A DNA stretch of 64,000 nucleotides from Blastocatellia bacterium (GTDB lineage Bacteria > Acidobacteriota > Blastocatellia > Chloracidobacteriales > Chloracidobacteriaceae), in assembly GCA_019695185.1 (NCBI GenBank), contig JAIBAN010000021.1:27121-91120 (forward strand). The letters run 5' to 3'. Positions 1 to 8,492 of the stretch are shown piece after piece (position 1 is the stretch's first letter; the number at the start of each line of letters is the position of its first letter). The translations under genes and the position numbers were made by a program. Under the pieces are notes generated by a model. The model had not been told where the DNA came from. It searched no databases and saw only the letters and a program-made list of their open reading frames with translations.

Positions 1-217
1 CGTCCGCCAGCATTTCACACAATGTCGGCGTCATCGTCATCGTCAGCCGAAACCGCACCCCAGCCTGATGCAGATTGGTAAAGGTATGGAGCAACGGCAC
101 ATAGGTTTCGCTGATAGCCTCGTACAACCAATCCTCTTCCAAATATTCGGGATGCTCAGGGTGACGGACGAACGGCAAATGGGCGTGCAGAATGAGAGCC
201 AGGAATCCGGTTACCAT
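1..217 (-). CDS. GH57 family glycoside hydrolase (DUF1957-type), N-terminal fragment
   Basis: Translation of the minus strand from the ATG at 217 gives about 72 residues that run off the window edge. The start, with 'LILHAHLPFVRHPEHP' followed by 'EEDWLYEAISETYVPLL', is the characteristic N-terminus of GH57 enzymes of the 1,4-alpha-glucan branching enzyme / amylopullulanase type, which act on glycogen- or starch-like glucans through a (beta/alpha)7 barrel. The HAH motif near residue 12 belongs to conserved region 1. The neighbour upstream in transcription is a DUF4912 protein, a family often found beside GH57 genes, so the two probably work together on storage polysaccharide. Catalytic residues lie outside the window, so branching activity cannot be checked. 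Confidence 0.85.
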   Translation of the reverse strand, partial: MVTGFLALILHAHLPFVRHPEHPEYLEEDWLYEAISETYVPLLHTFTNLHQAGVRFRLTMTMTPTLCEMLAD

Positions 218-223
218 AGAAAT

Positions 224-416
224 AATTGAGAATTGAGAATTGAGAATTGAGAATTCCCGGTGTAGGGAATCAAGGTGTTCAACCGAAAAACTGTGAACTA
301 TCTGGAAAAGCGTTGGGATGTGAGTTGTTAAAGGATGAGCCTTGAGAATTGAGAATCAAGCGTTCGATGTTTCGAGAGGAAACATCCATCTCAATTCTCA
401 ATTCTCAATTCTCAAT
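224..416. repeat. Paired tandem-repeat element, AATTGAG unit, between DUF4912 and GH57 genes
   Basis: Copies of AATTGAG at 224-256 and a short run at 342-356 face the reverse complement (CTCAATT units) at 390-416. The arms can pair across a spacer of about 130 nt. In the transcript sense (minus) the purine-rich arm starts at the TAA stop of the DUF4912 gene (416-418) and the pyrimidine-rich arm lies just before the GH57 start. Confidence 0.9.
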
Positions 417-1792
417 TAAAGGTCAAAATCCATCGGCAGCAGGCGGTTACGACCACCGCTGCTGTCAGGACGGTCCATGCTCGGCAACCACGGGGTGGGC
501 CGTTCCTGCTGCACCGGACGAGTGCGCGGAACCCGACGCGGAACCCGACGACGGGCTTTGCCACGTAGACTGCCCAAATCGCTTCCGGCAGAACTGCCAA
601 CGCCAAAGCGCAGGAGTCCGGGTGCAAAGAAGTCGTCTGCGCCTTCTTCTTCGTACTCGCTCCATTCCCAGTCGCTCCAGCCTTCTTCGAATTCCTCGCT
701 GCCGGCCAGTTCAGCCAGTCGCTCGATATTGCGAATGCCGGTTCGTTTCCCTTCGGCAGCCAGGAAGGCCAGATAGGCATCCCGGAGCACCGCCGGCAGG
801 TAATGCAGCAACGTGTTGGCGGCCATTTCGCCGTCATCCGTAGCCATGATTTCCTCCACGATGGAGCGCACCGAGAGTGGCAACGCTTCAACATGGATAT
901 TCTGCAAGGGTTGTCCAATCCCAGCCTGTTCAAACGCCTGGGTCACCGTCGGAGGCAGCCATTCGGCCAGCGTTTCCTGTGGCAGTGAGCCAATCTGGGC
1001 CGCAAAACCGGAAGCTTTGAGCACCCGTTTGAAACGGCTGGCACTGATTTGGTATTCGGGTTCGGGAGCGATTTCCGGGGCCACCGTTCCACGGGGTGTG
1101 GTGATTTCAGGGGCTGCCATCAATCGGATAAAGCCGAATTCCTTGGAATAGACACCGAATTCAACAATGTAAGTCCGGTCCGGCGAAACGCTCAACCAGT
1201 CATTGCCCGGATATTGAACCTGGAAATATTCCTCTTCACCGGTCTTTTTGTCGGTCAATCGCAGGACCGGGCGGAAAGTCTTGACCTCTTCAGTTGAAAA
1301 GAGCCGGGTAATGGAAGTCAGTGTATCGGGGCGAACCTCCCAATACACATACATGCGGAACGGATCCTGCACCAAGGCGGAAATCAGGTCCGTGTCATAG
1401 GTTTCCGGAATCGGCAATCCCGGATCAATAAACACTTCCTGCGGGTCCGGTAATGGACTCAAGTGGATGGGAACTTCCACCAGCCCTTTTGGATGGTCCA
1501 CCGGGGGAACAATTTCCTCTTCGGCGGGAACTTCGACCACCAGTTCACGGGATGAGGTGGCGCGCAAGGTGAAAATCAAAGATTCGAGCGGTGAATCCGC
1601 AAAATCGGGTTCGCCGTCCAGCACCTCGTCCGCATCAAGGGACGGAGCGTCGGAAACAGTTTCGGCATCGTGCAGGGAAACGGGAGCTGCATCCGCCGCA
1701 GCGGCTTCGGCTTCCGGGGTGGTTGGTGTTTGAGCAGGCTTGCCGGCCTTTTCCGTCTCGACGGACTCAGGTTGTTTCGGCTCGTCAGCCAT
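416..1792 (-). CDS. DUF4912 domain-containing protein
   Basis: A 458-residue protein. The first ~110 residues are acidic and low in complexity (Ala/Glu/Pro rich). The central part contains 'DPFRMYVYWEV' followed by a beta-rich stretch, which is typical of DUF4912; these domains resemble carbohydrate-binding or Ig-like folds, but the function is not established. The C-terminus is Arg/Pro rich and ends in 'LLPMDFDL'. The ATG at 1792 has a good AAGGAG site 5 nt upstream. The gene reads toward the GH57 gene, supporting a role near glycogen or alpha-glucan metabolism. That role is inferred from context only. The stop codon falls on the first repeat unit of the downstream array. Confidence 0.75.
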   Translation of the reverse strand: MADEPKQPESVETEKAGKPAQTPTTPEAEAAAADAAPVSLHDAETVSDAPSLDADEVLDGEPDFADSPLESLIFTLRATSSRELVVEVPAEEEIVPPVDHPKGLVEVPIHLSPLPDPQEVFIDPGLPIPETYDTDLISALVQDPFRMYVYWEVRPDTLTSITRLFSTEEVKTFRPVLRLTDKKTGEEEYFQVQYPGNDWLSVSPDRTYIVEFGVYSKEFGFIRLMAAPEITTPRGTVAPEIAPEPEYQISASRFKRVLKASGFAAQIGSLPQETLAEWLPPTVTQAFEQAGIGQPLQNIHVEALPLSVRSIVEEIMATDDGEMAANTLLHYLPAVLRDAYLAFLAAEGKRTGIRNIERLAELAGSEEFEEGWSDWEWSEYEEEGADDFFAPGLLRFGVGSSAGSDLGSLRGKARRRVPRRVPRTRPVQQERPTPWLPSMDRPDSSGGRNRLLPMDFDL

Positions 1793-1923
1793 ACGATCTC
1801 CTTGGAAAAAGTGCGTTTTCGCAAAATAAATGAAGTATAAAGTACAGAATGTACATGCTTTGTTTCATCCGGGGAAAAATTCCCGGCGCAACAAAGACGC
1901 CCACTGTAGCACGTTTTCCGCGA

Positions 1924-1962
1924 AATTGAGAATTGCGAATTGAGAATTGCGAATTGAGAATT
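1924..1962. repeat. Single-arm AATTGAG/AATTGCG tandem array
   Basis: Alternating AATTGCG and AATTGAG heptamers lie between the stop of the 215-residue gene and the start of the DUF4912 gene. In transcript sense this is the pyrimidine-rich pre-start arm; no matching post-stop arm is visible. Confidence 0.85.
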
Positions 1963-1976
1963 TGCCGCTGGTTGGT

Positions 1977-2624
1977 TTAATGGAAAACGATGGCTGTTTG
2001 ATGGGCAAGACTGAGCCGGGCGGCTTCATAGAGTGCAATCCAAACCGTCATTTCCCGGTACAATCCGGCATCCGACGCCCCCATTTCATTGATGCGGGCA
2101 GCCTCGGCATCCGCCAACATTCCCGCTTCAGTCAGACAGATTCCCAAAGCCGGAGCCACCTCAATCAGTTCTGCCTGCAACCGCTGCGTTGACCCCAGAA
2201 TGCCGCCCGGCAAATCATCGAAACCGTCAAGCGCCACCAGCACTTCCGGAAAATCAACCGGTACGTAGTACCCTTCACTGTCGGAATGGCAAATCAGATG
2301 ACTTGTAAACATGCCCAGTTCATCATCAACCAAGGGGTCGTCAGCAGGGTCAATATCGTCCGGAACCGGTGTCGCCTTCCATGATTTGTCAGCTATCACG
2401 TGGGCCGAAGCCCGGCGCAGGTAATGAAGAAAACTGTACGGAAATCCGGTACATGCGGCCCGCGATTGAAACGGGGGAAGCTGCGTCGGCTCCTCGTGCA
2501 GCGGCAGGTCATTGGCTGCCAGAATTCGATTGGCGGCGGCCAGCGAAGCCTTGCACCACTCGGCCCCTTCTGAATCGTGCATCAGCAGGTCGGCCAAAAT
2601 CCCGACTGAAATGGCAAGTCCCAC
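1977..2624 (-). CDS. Conserved hypothetical protein
   Basis: A 215-residue soluble protein beginning 'MGLAISVGILADLLMHDSEG', with no signal peptide or membrane segment. I recognise the N-terminal pattern (G-L-x-x-S-V-G-x-L-A-D-L-L, then D-x-E-G-A-E-W) as shared by uncharacterised proteins in other bacteria, but no function is known to me. The start is GTG at 2624, preceded by an AAGGA-like site about 8-9 nt upstream. A central acidic segment (DDIDPADDPLVDDELG) precedes a region rich in hydrophobic residues. The C-terminal half looks helical. Possibly co-transcribed with the DUF4912 gene downstream. Confidence 0.6.
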   Translation of the reverse strand: MGLAISVGILADLLMHDSEGAEWCKASLAAANRILAANDLPLHEEPTQLPPFQSRAACTGFPYSFLHYLRRASAHVIADKSWKATPVPDDIDPADDPLVDDELGMFTSHLICHSDSEGYYVPVDFPEVLVALDGFDDLPGGILGSTQRLQAELIEVAPALGICLTEAGMLADAEAARINEMGASDAGLYREMTVWIALYEAARLSLAHQTAIVFH

Positions 2625-2674
2625 AATTGAAATCCTTTTAGGCAGGTTTTGAAATAATTCCAGCTTATTCAGTG

Positions 2675-2989
2675 TCAGGATGCACGTCGCTCCAGGGCAT
2701 CCACCCGGGCTTCGAGTTCAGCCACTTTTTTGCGGGTCTCTTTCAGATTCTGGCTGACTTCCATCACGGCTTTGAATGTCAAGCTCGCTTCCTGATGGAC
2801 AGCTTCAATTTTGGCTTCCAGTCTGGCACCCATGACTTCCATTTTTTTTGTGGTTCGGGCTTCGGATTCATGGATTTTTTCCGTCATCCGCTCTTCGGAT
2901 TCATGGATTTTTTCCGTCAAGCGTGCTTCAAGACCAAAAATCATGCCTTGCAGAGCAGCTACCAGAGTTTTGGTTTGCTCGTCACTCAT
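2675..2989 (-). CDS. Small coiled-coil protein
   Basis: A 104-residue protein, almost entirely predicted coiled coil and rich in Glu, Lys, Ala and Arg. It contains a tandem internal repeat: the block 'TEKIHESEERM' is followed by near-identical 'TEKIHESEART' at about residues 25-47. It has no transmembrane segment or enzymatic motif. The ATG at 2989 has an AGGA-type site about 8 nt upstream. It lies downstream of the nuo operon terminator, so it probably has its own promoter in the 2990-3090 gap. The function is unknown; a scaffold or oligomerisation role would fit the structure but is inference. Confidence 0.55.
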   Translation of the reverse strand: MSDEQTKTLVAALQGMIFGLEARLTEKIHESEERMTEKIHESEARTTKKMEVMGARLEAKIEAVHQEASLTFKAVMEVSQNLKETRKKVAELEARVDALERRAS

Positions 2990-3092
2990 GGAAGGATTCC
3001 TTGTCAGAGGTTAAGTGGACTGGATAGTAACGGTTCAAATGAACCTTGTCAAAATCCTGACTTGTCAGTTGGAATTTTTCTAATGAAGGCTG

Positions 3093-3133
3093 AAAAACAA
3101 AACCTCCCGGCCTGACAGTACAGGACCGGGAGG
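3093..3133 (-). terminator. Rho-independent terminator of the nuoA-F operon
   Basis: On the minus strand an 8-bp GC-rich stem (CCTCCCGG at 3133-3126 pairing with CCGGGAGG at 3110-3103) is extended by CCTG/CAGG and followed directly by TTTTGTTTTT. It sits 27 nt past the nuoF stop, so the operon ends here with nuoF. Confidence 0.85.
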
Positions 3134-3159
3134 GCGTTATGTCTTTTCTTTTCCGGTGC

Positions 3160-4431
3160 TTAGTCTGCTGCTACCGGTTCGACTTCGCGCACCCGGCGGC
3201 GGAAATCTTCAGGGAATTTCTTCATGGCGCTGGTGATAGGCCACACGGCGGCCTCGCCCAGCGGGCAGTGCGAACGGCCTTCGATATTCGGGCACAGGCG
3301 TTCAATCATCCGCAGGTCTTCGGTGGTTCCCTCACCACGGTGAATTTTCTTGAAGAGTTTATGCAGCCAGTCGGTGCCTTCGCGGCAGGGCGTACACCAA
3401 CCGCAGGACTCGTGGTTGTAAAAGTGAATCAGGTTGTAGGTTGTCTCAAAAATATCCGTGGTTTCGTCCATCACAATGACGCCACCGGAGCCAACCGAGG
3501 AACCGGCCTTGACCATGCCTTCATAGTCAAGCGTGGCGTTTTCGCATTCCTGCGCCGTCATAATGTAAACCGACGAACCGCCCGGAATCACCGCCTTCAG
3601 TTTCCGGCCTTTCCAGACACCGCCGCATTCCTCATTGATGAGTTGCATGAGCGGATACCCCATCGGAACTTCATAATTGCCGGGCTTGTTGACGTGACCG
3701 CTGACGGAAAACATTTTGGAGCCGCCGGATTTCTCGGTTCCCAGGCCGCGATACCAGTCGCCGCCCTTCATGATGATATGCGGCACGGCAGTAAAGGTTT
3801 CGACGTTGTTGACCACGGTGGGGCAGCCGTATAGACCAGCCACTGCCGGAAACGGCGGCTTGATGCGGGGGTGCCCGCGCAGCCCTTCAAGCGAATTGAG
3901 GAGGGCGGTTTCTTCGCCGCAAATGTAGGCCCCGGCCCCCGGATGGACAAACAAATCAAACTCAAAATCGCTCCCGCAGATATTTTTCCCCAGGTAGCCC
4001 TTGGCACGCGCCTCGTCAATTGCTTTTTCCAGAATCGGCACGATGTACATATATTCGCCGCGGATGTAGATGTATCCGCGTTTCGAGCCGAGGGCATATC
4101 CCGCAATTGCCATGCCTTCAACCAATTGATGGGGGTCGTATTCCATCAACGGACGGTCTTTGCACGTGCCCGGTTCGCTTTCGTCGGCATTGCAGACGAC
4201 GTATTTGGGTTTGGGCGACTGTTTGGGCACGAAACTCCATTTGAGTCCGGTGGGAAACCCGGCTCCGCCGCGTCCGCGCAGGGCTGATTTCTTGACTTCA
4301 TCAATCACCTGGTCAGGGGTGAATTCCTTGAGCGTCTTTTGCAGCCCCTGATAGCCTTCGTGAGCCAGATAGGTCTCGATGCTGGTCGAGTTGGGCAGAC
4401 CGAATCGTTTGGTGAGAATTTTGAGTTCCAT
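3160..4431 (-). CDS. nuoF: NADH-quinone oxidoreductase subunit F (NADH-binding, 51 kDa type)
   Basis: A 423-residue subunit of complex I that binds NADH, FMN and the N3 [4Fe-4S] cluster and passes electrons from NADH into the peripheral arm. The Gly-rich nucleotide-binding stretch '[15 protein letters not shown]' is at about residues 51-65. FMN-site sequence '[13 protein letters not shown]' follows near residue 80. The cluster motif '[11 protein letters not shown]' is near residue 340, and the fourth cysteine lies in '[16 protein letters not shown]'. Length and motifs are complete for the family. It is the last gene of the nuo block: a terminator follows and no nuoG is present. A repeat element separates it from nuoE. 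Confidence 0.97.
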   Translation of the reverse strand: MELKILTKRFGLPNSTSIETYLAHEGYQGLQKTLKEFTPDQVIDEVKKSALRGRGGAGFPTGLKWSFVPKQSPKPKYVVCNADESEPGTCKDRPLMEYDPHQLVEGMAIAGYALGSKRGYIYIRGEYMYIVPILEKAIDEARAKGYLGKNICGSDFEFDLFVHPGAGAYICGEETALLNSLEGLRGHPRIKPPFPAVAGLYGCPTVVNNVETFTAVPHIIMKGGDWYRGLGTEKSGGSKMFSVSGHVNKPGNYEVPMGYPLMQLINEECGGVWKGRKLKAVIPGGSSVYIMTAQECENATLDYEGMVKAGSSVGSGGVIVMDETTDIFETTYNLIHFYNHESCGWCTPCREGTDWLHKLFKKIHRGEGTTEDLRMIERLCPNIEGRSHCPLGEAAVWPITSAMKKFPEDFRRRVREVEPVAAD

Positions 4432-4440
4432 AGCTTTTTT

Positions 4441-4590
4441 GAGGGTTCAGGGTCCAGGGCTCAGGGTTCAGGGGTTTTTACAATCCCGGAAGTCAGTGGC
4501 CGGAATGGGACGAACTGCCACTTTTGATGAAAGCATCTGCTTTCAATGTTTCCGAAACCCTGAACCCCGAAACCCCGAAACCCCGGCCCC
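4441..4590. repeat. Paired tandem-repeat element, GGGTTCA unit, inside nuo operon (nuoE-nuoF)
   Basis: GGGTTCA/GGGTCCA units at 4443-4474 face CCCTGAACC/CCCCGAAA units at 4558-4589. In transcript sense (minus) the G-rich arm follows the nuoE stop and the C-rich arm precedes the nuoF ATG. Confidence 0.85.
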
Positions 4591-4592
4591 TT

Positions 4593-5057
4593 TTACGGTA
4601 ACGAATCCAAAATCTGGTCCACCTTTTCAGGGGTCAGATTTTCATGGTAGTCGAAATTGATTTGGAACATGGGAGCGGTGCAGCAGGAACCGAGGCATTC
4701 GACCTCGCTCAAGCGGAACCGGCCATCCGCCGTGCGCTGTCCGGGCTTGATGCCCAGGCGCTTTTCCAAGTGCTCGCGGATTTCCTCCGCGCCCCGCAGA
4801 TAGCAGCTAATCGTCCGGCAGAGCTGGATGTGATGCGTCCCAATCGGCTCGGTGAAATACATTGTGTAAAAGGTGAGCACCTCAAACACGTCGTTCATTT
4901 CAACGCCGACTTTCTTGGCCACATAGCGCATACCTTCCTTGGTAATCTGGTTTTCCTCATTCTGAACCAGATGGAGCAAAGGCAGCAGTGCCGACCGTTT
5001 GACCGGATACCGGGCAATGATTTCGTTGGCTTTTTTGTCGAGTGCTTCGCTAAACAT
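4593..5057 (-). CDS. nuoE: NADH-quinone oxidoreductase subunit E (2Fe-2S, 24 kDa type)
   Basis: A complex I peripheral-arm subunit with a thioredoxin-like [2Fe-2S] ferredoxin fold (cluster N1a). The four ligands are visible as Cx4C in 'LCRTISC' and Cx3C in 'CLGSC', the standard NuoE spacing. The N-terminal helical region matches the family ('YPVKRSALLPLLHLVQ'). I place the start at the ATG at 5057 (154 residues). A TTG at 5069 in the same frame would add four residues and cannot be excluded. It pairs with NuoF to form the NADH dehydrogenase module; NuoG, its usual third partner, must be encoded elsewhere. Confidence 0.95.
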   Translation of the reverse strand: MFSEALDKKANEIIARYPVKRSALLPLLHLVQNEENQITKEGMRYVAKKVGVEMNDVFEVLTFYTMYFTEPIGTHHIQLCRTISCYLRGAEEIREHLEKRLGIKPGQRTADGRFRLSEVECLGSCCTAPMFQINFDYHENLTPEKVDQILDSLP

Positions 5058-5067
5058 AGGCTTCGCC

Positions 5068-5150
5068 AAGCTTTCAGTTTCCAGCTTTCAGCTTTCAGCT
5101 TCGGTTTGGAAAAGCTGACGGCTGACGGCTGACGGCTGAGAGCTATCGGT
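5068..5150. repeat. Paired tandem-repeat element, CAGCTTT / CGGCTGA units (nuoD-nuoE)
   Basis: CAGCTTT-type heptamers at 5076-5101 face GCTGACG heptamers at 5116-5145. The arms match as reverse complements at about five of seven positions per unit, plus G-U pairs. The element overlaps the last bases of nuoD. Confidence 0.75.
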
Positions 5151-6387
5151 CAATTTCTCCCAACACAATATCAAGGCTGCCAATAATGGCCACCACGTCG
5201 GCCACCATCATTCCTTCAGCCATTTTTCCAAGCGCTTGCAGATTCACGAATGACGGCCCCCGCACATGCACCCTGGCCGGGCGTTCCGTGCCGTCGGCAA
5301 TGATATAGAAGCCCAGTTCACCTTTTGAACCTTCAATGGCGTGATAGGCTTCGCCCGCCGGAACCGGGAACCCGTAAGCCGCCAGCAGGAAGTGGTGAAT
5401 CAGCGCGTCCATCTGATGCTTCATTTCCTCGCGGGAGGGCAGCACGATTTTCGGAGTGTTGGCCTTCACCGGGCCGGGTTTCAAACGGTCAAGGGCCTGC
5501 TTGCAAATCTTCCAGCTTTCGTGCATTTCGCGCATCCGGACCATGAAACGGGCAAACACGTCGCCCTCCTGTTCCACCGGAATGTCGAAATCATAGGTTT
5601 CATAGCCGCAGTAAGGTTCGCAACGGCGCACGTCATGCGCCATGCCCGAACCACGCAGGCTCGGTCCTGACAAACCAATGTCAATGGCGTCTTCAGCGCT
5701 GATGACCCCCACGCCCCGCAACCGCCCTTGCAGGATTTTATTGCCTGTTACAAGGGTATTGTATTCCTTGAGCGCCGGGGGAAAATTGTCGAGAAAGTCA
5801 GATACCAGCCGCTTGAAGTTCGGCGGCACATCGTAGGGCAGCCCGCCGACACGAAAGTAACTGACCGTCATCCGCCCGCCGCACACCGCTTCGTACAGGT
5901 TGAGAATTTTTTCACGTTCCCGGAAACAATAGAAAAACGCCGACATTGCCCCCATATCCAGCGCGTGCGTCCCCAACCAGACCAGGTGCGAGGCAATGCG
6001 TTGCAGTTCCGTCAGGAGCACCCGGATGGTTTGCGCTCGTGGCGGAATGTCATCGGCAATCCCCAGCAGTTTTTCAACCGTCATGACGTAACCGAGGTTG
6101 TTCCCCATCGGGTTGAGATAGTCCATGCGGTCGGTAATGACGATGTTCTGCTGGTATTTTTTGGTTTCCATCTGCTTCTCCATCCCGGTGTGGAGATAGC
6201 CGATGTCGGGCGTTGCCTTGATGACGGTTTCGCCGTCGAGTTCCAGTTCAAGCCGCAACACGCCGTGGGTGGACGGATGCTGCGGCCCCATGCTGATGGT
6301 CACGGTGTTATCCAGCGCCGACCATTCCTGCAACACCTGCTGCAACCGTCCCTGGGGAACGTGATCGAGTTCAACGATTTTGGACAT
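5143..6387 (-). CDS. nuoD: NADH-quinone oxidoreductase subunit D (49 kDa type)
   Basis: A 414-residue complex I subunit, homologous to the large subunit of [NiFe] hydrogenases, that forms the quinone-binding site together with NuoB. The family start 'ISMGPQHPSTHGVLRL' occurs at about residue 32 and contains the quinone-site His. 'HTGMEKQMETKKYQQ' and 'DRMDYLNPMGNN' are also standard. The C-terminus ends in the expected 'IIGSLDIVLGEIDR'. The ATG at 6387 has a GAAAGG site 5 nt upstream. It is not fused to nuoC, unlike in some enterobacteria. Repeat elements lie on both sides. Confidence 0.97.
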   Translation of the reverse strand: MSKIVELDHVPQGRLQQVLQEWSALDNTVTISMGPQHPSTHGVLRLELELDGETVIKATPDIGYLHTGMEKQMETKKYQQNIVITDRMDYLNPMGNNLGYVMTVEKLLGIADDIPPRAQTIRVLLTELQRIASHLVWLGTHALDMGAMSAFFYCFREREKILNLYEAVCGGRMTVSYFRVGGLPYDVPPNFKRLVSDFLDNFPPALKEYNTLVTGNKILQGRLRGVGVISAEDAIDIGLSGPSLRGSGMAHDVRRCEPYCGYETYDFDIPVEQEGDVFARFMVRMREMHESWKICKQALDRLKPGPVKANTPKIVLPSREEMKHQMDALIHHFLLAAYGFPVPAGEAYHAIEGSKGELGFYIIADGTERPARVHVRGPSFVNLQALGKMAEGMMVADVVAIIGSLDIVLGEIDR

Positions 6388-6398
6388 AATGCCTTTCG

Positions 6399-6517
6399 CC
6401 GGCTTTCAGCTTTCAGCTTTCAGCTTTCAGCTCTTTACCTCAGAATCATGATTCCATTCCTGCAAGTGAGTTCCGGAGGAGTAAAGCTGATGACTGACGG
6501 CTGGTGGCTGACAGCTT
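6399..6517. repeat. Paired tandem-repeat element, CAGCTTT unit (nuoC-nuoD)
   Basis: Four CAGCTTT copies at 6400-6434 face a degenerate GCTGACG/GCTGATG run at 6484-6514. It uses the same unit family as the next gap (5068-5150), so neighbouring gaps share units. Polarity is opposite to most other elements in the window. Confidence 0.75.
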
Positions 6518-6519
6518 CT

Positions 6520-7035
6520 TCAGTAGCCGCGCAACGGGAAATCCTTGCGCAACGGATGGCCTTCCAGGTCTTCGGGTGTCAGAATTTTGCTCAGATTCGG
6601 ATGGTTGTCGAAATGAATGCCAACCAGATCAAAGGTTTCGCGCTCGTGCCAGTTGGCGGTTGCCCAGACTCCTGAAACAGTGGGAACGTGACAGTCCTCC
6701 TCCGGTACCCGGACTTTCAGCCGGACGCGGTTCCGATTCGGAATCGAGAGCAGATGGTACACCACCTCGAACCGGGGTTCTTCCTCCAGACCACGGTCCA
6801 CGCCGCATAAATCCGACAGGAAATTGAACCGCAATTTGGGTTCGTCGCGCAAAAAGCGGCAGACCGGCACAATCGCATCACGCTTGATGTAAAAGGTGAC
6901 TTCGCCGTTTTGGACTTTGATGTCTTCAACGGCTTCGGCAAATTTCAGCCGCACCTGTGTCAGGGTGTCGCTGGCCCCTTTGACGGTCGCCAGCTTTTCA
7001 TTGAGGGCTTCGAGTGAAGCGTCTGTGATACTCAT
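6520..7035 (-). CDS. nuoC: NADH-quinone oxidoreductase subunit C (30 kDa type)
   Basis: A 171-residue peripheral-arm subunit of complex I. The C-terminal signature '[18 protein letters not shown]' followed by '[15 protein letters not shown]' is characteristic of NuoC / 30 kDa proteins. Its start codon overlaps the nuoB stop by four bases (ATGA at 7032-7035), so the two are probably translationally coupled. It packs against NuoD and NuoB in the quinone module. No catalytic cofactor is expected. Confidence 0.96.
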   Translation of the reverse strand: MSITDASLEALNEKLATVKGASDTLTQVRLKFAEAVEDIKVQNGEVTFYIKRDAIVPVCRFLRDEPKLRFNFLSDLCGVDRGLEEEPRFEVVYHLLSIPNRNRVRLKVRVPEEDCHVPTVSGVWATANWHERETFDLVGIHFDNHPNLSKILTPEDLEGHPLRKDFPLRGY

Positions 7036-7556
7036 ACGGTTGGATGAACCTCTTCGAGCAAGTCAACGTCGCGGCGGTCTTTGAGACTTTCGGTCATGAT
7101 TTTTTCCTGCAATTTCATGATCGCATACATCAACGTTTCAGGACGGGGCGGGCAGCCCGGTACATAGACATCCACCGGCACCACCTGATGCACTCCCTGG
7201 ACAATCGCGTAATTATCGAAAATGCCGCCCGCGGTTGCACAGGCTCCCATTGAAATAACCCATTTCGGTTCGGGCATCTGGTCGTAAATGCGGCGCAGCA
7301 CCGGAGCCATTTTGCGCGAAACCCGCCCGGCCACAATCATCACGTCGGCCTGCCGGGGACTGGCGCGAAACACTTCAGCCCCAAACCGGGCCAGATCATT
7401 CCGGGCCGAGGTGACGTTCATCATTTCAATCGCACAACAAGCCAGCCCGAACGTTGCCGGCCACAAAGATGACTTGCGCGCCCAGTTGACCAGAAAATCC
7501 AGTTTCGTCGTCAGAAACTCAGGAGCCGCATCAACAATCTTATTTTCCAAGCCCAT
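7032..7556 (-). CDS. nuoB: NADH-quinone oxidoreductase subunit B (PSST, N2 cluster)
   Basis: A complex I subunit carrying the terminal [4Fe-4S] cluster N2, which reduces quinone. Ligand cysteines are visible in '[10 protein letters not shown]' (two adjacent Cys), 'MGACATAGG' and 'VPGCPPRPE'. I choose the ATG at 7556 (174 residues) because GGAG lies 7 nt upstream and the protein then starts '[20 protein letters not shown]'. A longer reading frame upstream is translated repeat sequence and is not credible. It overlaps nuoC by ATGA. Confidence 0.96.
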   Translation of the reverse strand: MGLENKIVDAAPEFLTTKLDFLVNWARKSSLWPATFGLACCAIEMMNVTSARNDLARFGAEVFRASPRQADVMIVAGRVSRKMAPVLRRIYDQMPEPKWVISMGACATAGGIFDNYAIVQGVHQVVPVDVYVPGCPPRPETLMYAIMKLQEKIMTESLKDRRDVDLLEEVHPTV

Positions 7557-7584
7557 AACAACACTCCATTTCAAACTGCTTCGC

Positions 7585-7678
7585 AATTGAGAATTGAGAA
7601 TTGAGAATTGAGAACCTGGAGAAACCTTGACGGTTAGGGTCATTGAGATTGTTCTATGGGTTCAATTCTCAATTCTCA
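7585..7678. repeat. Paired tandem-repeat element, AATTGAG unit (nuoA-nuoB)
   Basis: AATTGAG copies at 7585-7614 face TTCAATTCTCAATTCTCA at 7661-7678. In transcript sense the purine arm abuts the nuoA stop at 7679 and the pyrimidine arm lies 29 nt before the nuoB ATG. Confidence 0.9.
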
Positions 7679-8059
7679 TCACTTGTTCCAATTGAAAATC
7701 CCCTTCTTCCACACGTAGATGTACCCAATAAACAGGGTGGCGATGAAAATCATCATCTCCGTAAAGACAAAGCCCTTCGAGACTTCGGTCGCCAGCTTGC
7801 GGAAGACCACCGCCCACGGCACCAGAAAAATTGCTTCGATGTCAAACAGAATGAAGAGCAGACAGACCAGATAGAACTTGACCGAAAAGCGTTCGCGGGC
7901 AGAGCCGACTGGGTCCTTTCCGCATTCATAGGGCATTAGTTTTTCCTTGGTATTGAGGCGCGGTCCCATCAAGCGGGAGGTATTGACCATCACCAAAGCC
8001 GTCACCGCGGCCAGCAGAAAAACCATGACAATGGGAATATAGCTATAGATACCGAGCAT
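7679..8059 (-). CDS. nuoA: NADH-quinone oxidoreductase subunit A
   Basis: A 126-residue membrane subunit of complex I with three hydrophobic helices: near residues 5-25, in the middle segment containing 'FYLVCLLFILFDIEAIFL', and in the C-terminal 'MMIFIATLFIGYIYVWKK'. The loop motif 'MPYECGKDPVGSARERF' is the NuoA signature, with a Cys at the quinone-site entrance. I choose the ATG at 8059 because it gives the normal NuoA length and start. About 100 upstream in-frame codons lack NuoA similarity and are not credible. It is the first gene of the operon; the promoter should lie in 8060-8400. Confidence 0.95.
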   Translation of the reverse strand: MLGIYSYIPIVMVFLLAAVTALVMVNTSRLMGPRLNTKEKLMPYECGKDPVGSARERFSVKFYLVCLLFILFDIEAIFLVPWAVVFRKLATEVSKGFVFTEMMIFIATLFIGYIYVWKKGIFNWNK

Positions 8060-8492
8060 AATGCAATGACTCCGGAAGAAATCCGCTTCAGCCTGAAGGC
8101 CGGCCCTCTCTCTGACCGCTAAAGGCCGGAAAGCAGGGCACGGACAACACAAGTGGAACGCTATTGAACGGCTTGAAGCTGGGGGTTGGGCGTAAAACCG
8201 TGGCGATACTAGGTCAGGCAGCTTGAGGGTGTCAAGCATGGTTGCAGTCCGGGTTTGGCCAAGTGTTTTACCGGATTGAACCGCTTTGACTTGTCCAAAT
8301 CCAAATGGCCTCTTATTATGACGTGATCTCAAGTCACGCCCTGAAAACGTCCCAAGCATTTGCCCCTGTCAAATTTCCCAATCGTTCCGGCATTGCCCGG
8401 CGGAACTGTTGTTTCTGCCCGTTGGCCAATGCCTGTCGGCATTTTCAGGACCACGTGCCAACTGCCCGAAAATCCAGACTCATGTGACCAGA
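8060..8492. other. Divergent intergenic region between nuoA and the hybrid kinase
   Basis: About 430 bp between two divergent genes, expected to hold both promoters. I see no tandem-repeat arms and no convincing sigma-70 hexamer pair at proper spacing. Frames open across it on both strands but show no recognisable domain. The upstream edge for the kinase is uncertain because its start is ambiguous. Confidence 0.6.

Noticed and set aside
224..416. Repeat arrays could be read as CRISPR
   Set aside because: Units are 7-9 bp, directly adjacent with no unique spacers of 25-40 bp, and no cas genes are present.
4441..7678. Repeat elements in the nuo operon as plain terminators
   Set aside because: They have no T tract after the arms, and the essential downstream subunits would be cut off; a proper terminator exists at 3093-3133.
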